Assembly: GCF_002901825.1 (NCBI RefSeq)
Contig: NZ_PPQD01000026.1
Coordinates: forward strand, 1 to 64,000
Reading direction: 5' to 3'
Source of the DNA: Mammaliicoccus sciuri
GTDB taxonomy: Bacteria > Bacillota > Bacilli > Staphylococcales > Staphylococcaceae
Length of the DNA: 64,000 nt
Part shown: one piece after another, positions 63,991 through 64,000 of the stretch
Layout: the number at the start of each line of letters is the position of its first letter
Numbering within the stretch: the first letter of the stretch is position 1
The notes under the pieces: model-generated
Seen by the model: only the letters and a program-made list of their open reading frames with translations
What the model was told of the DNA's origin: nothing
Database searches by the model: none
Translations under genes and position numbers: made by a program

Positions 63991-64000
63991 CGCATTATTT

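Overview
The window is low-GC Firmicute DNA with the gene order of a staphylococcal core chromosome. The rsbUVW-sigB block next to mazEF and alr, cshA-murF-ddl-rodA, the thiamine genes, the atp operon, glyA-upp-mnaA and rpmE2-rho-fba-pyrG-rpoE follow the Staphylococcus arrangement, and most proteins read as close relatives of S. aureus homologues. Differences from S. aureus suggest another Staphylococcaceae member, possibly Mammaliicoccus (sciuri group): a LysM transglycosylase sits near ssb, tenA is missing from the thi operon, and there is an extra phospholipid-type operon. The genus is an inference. I see no prophage, insertion sequence, CRISPR array or complete rRNA gene.

Layout. 1-250: tRNA-Gly and tRNA-Leu on the minus strand, probably leading into an rRNA operon left of the window. 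515-8.2 kb: sprT-like, tex, the sigma-B operon, mazEF, alr and acpS. 8.2-16.9 kb: three bacterial-PH membrane proteins, cshA, an esterase, murF, ddl and divergent rodA. 17-20.7 kb: copZ-like, cardiolipin synthase, an HD phosphohydrolase and yidC. 20.8-23.2 kb: thiDME behind a TPP riboswitch. 23.3-26.6 kb: a LysM transglycosylase, an unusual SSB, a YwpF-like gene, a tandem 40-bp palindrome array and fabZ. 26.6-35.6 kb: murA and the complete atpIBEFHAGDC operon. 35.7-45.8 kb: mnaA, upp, glyA, ywlG, rpiB, ywlE, sua5, prmC, prfA, tdk, rpmE2 and rho. 46-55 kb: aldehyde dehydrogenase, an HxlR regulator, the second murA, fba, a Spo0F-like regulator, a DUF2529 gene, a second and third palindrome array, pyrG with its attenuator, rpoE and a GNAT protein. 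55-64 kb is more accessory: a BCCT transporter; a four-gene operon encoding a CDP-alcohol phosphotransferase, a CdsA-like protein, a PlsC-like protein and a VTT-like membrane protein; coaW, a pentapeptide-repeat protein and a TrmB-type regulator; and an ABC module cut by the window edge.

Most of the content is housekeeping: envelope synthesis (alr, ddl, murF, two murA, rodA, mnaA), ATP synthesis, translation factors, nucleotide salvage and general stress control. The two observations I rate highest are: (i) arrays of imperfect palindromes with an exact 40-bp period in two convergent intergenic gaps, where one array switches to an unrelated repeat sequence while keeping the 40-bp spacing of dyad centres; and (ii) the compact YnbA/YnbB-like phospholipid operon joined to a PlsC and a VTT membrane protein, whose CDP-alcohol phosphotransferase carries Asn at a normally Asp active-site position.
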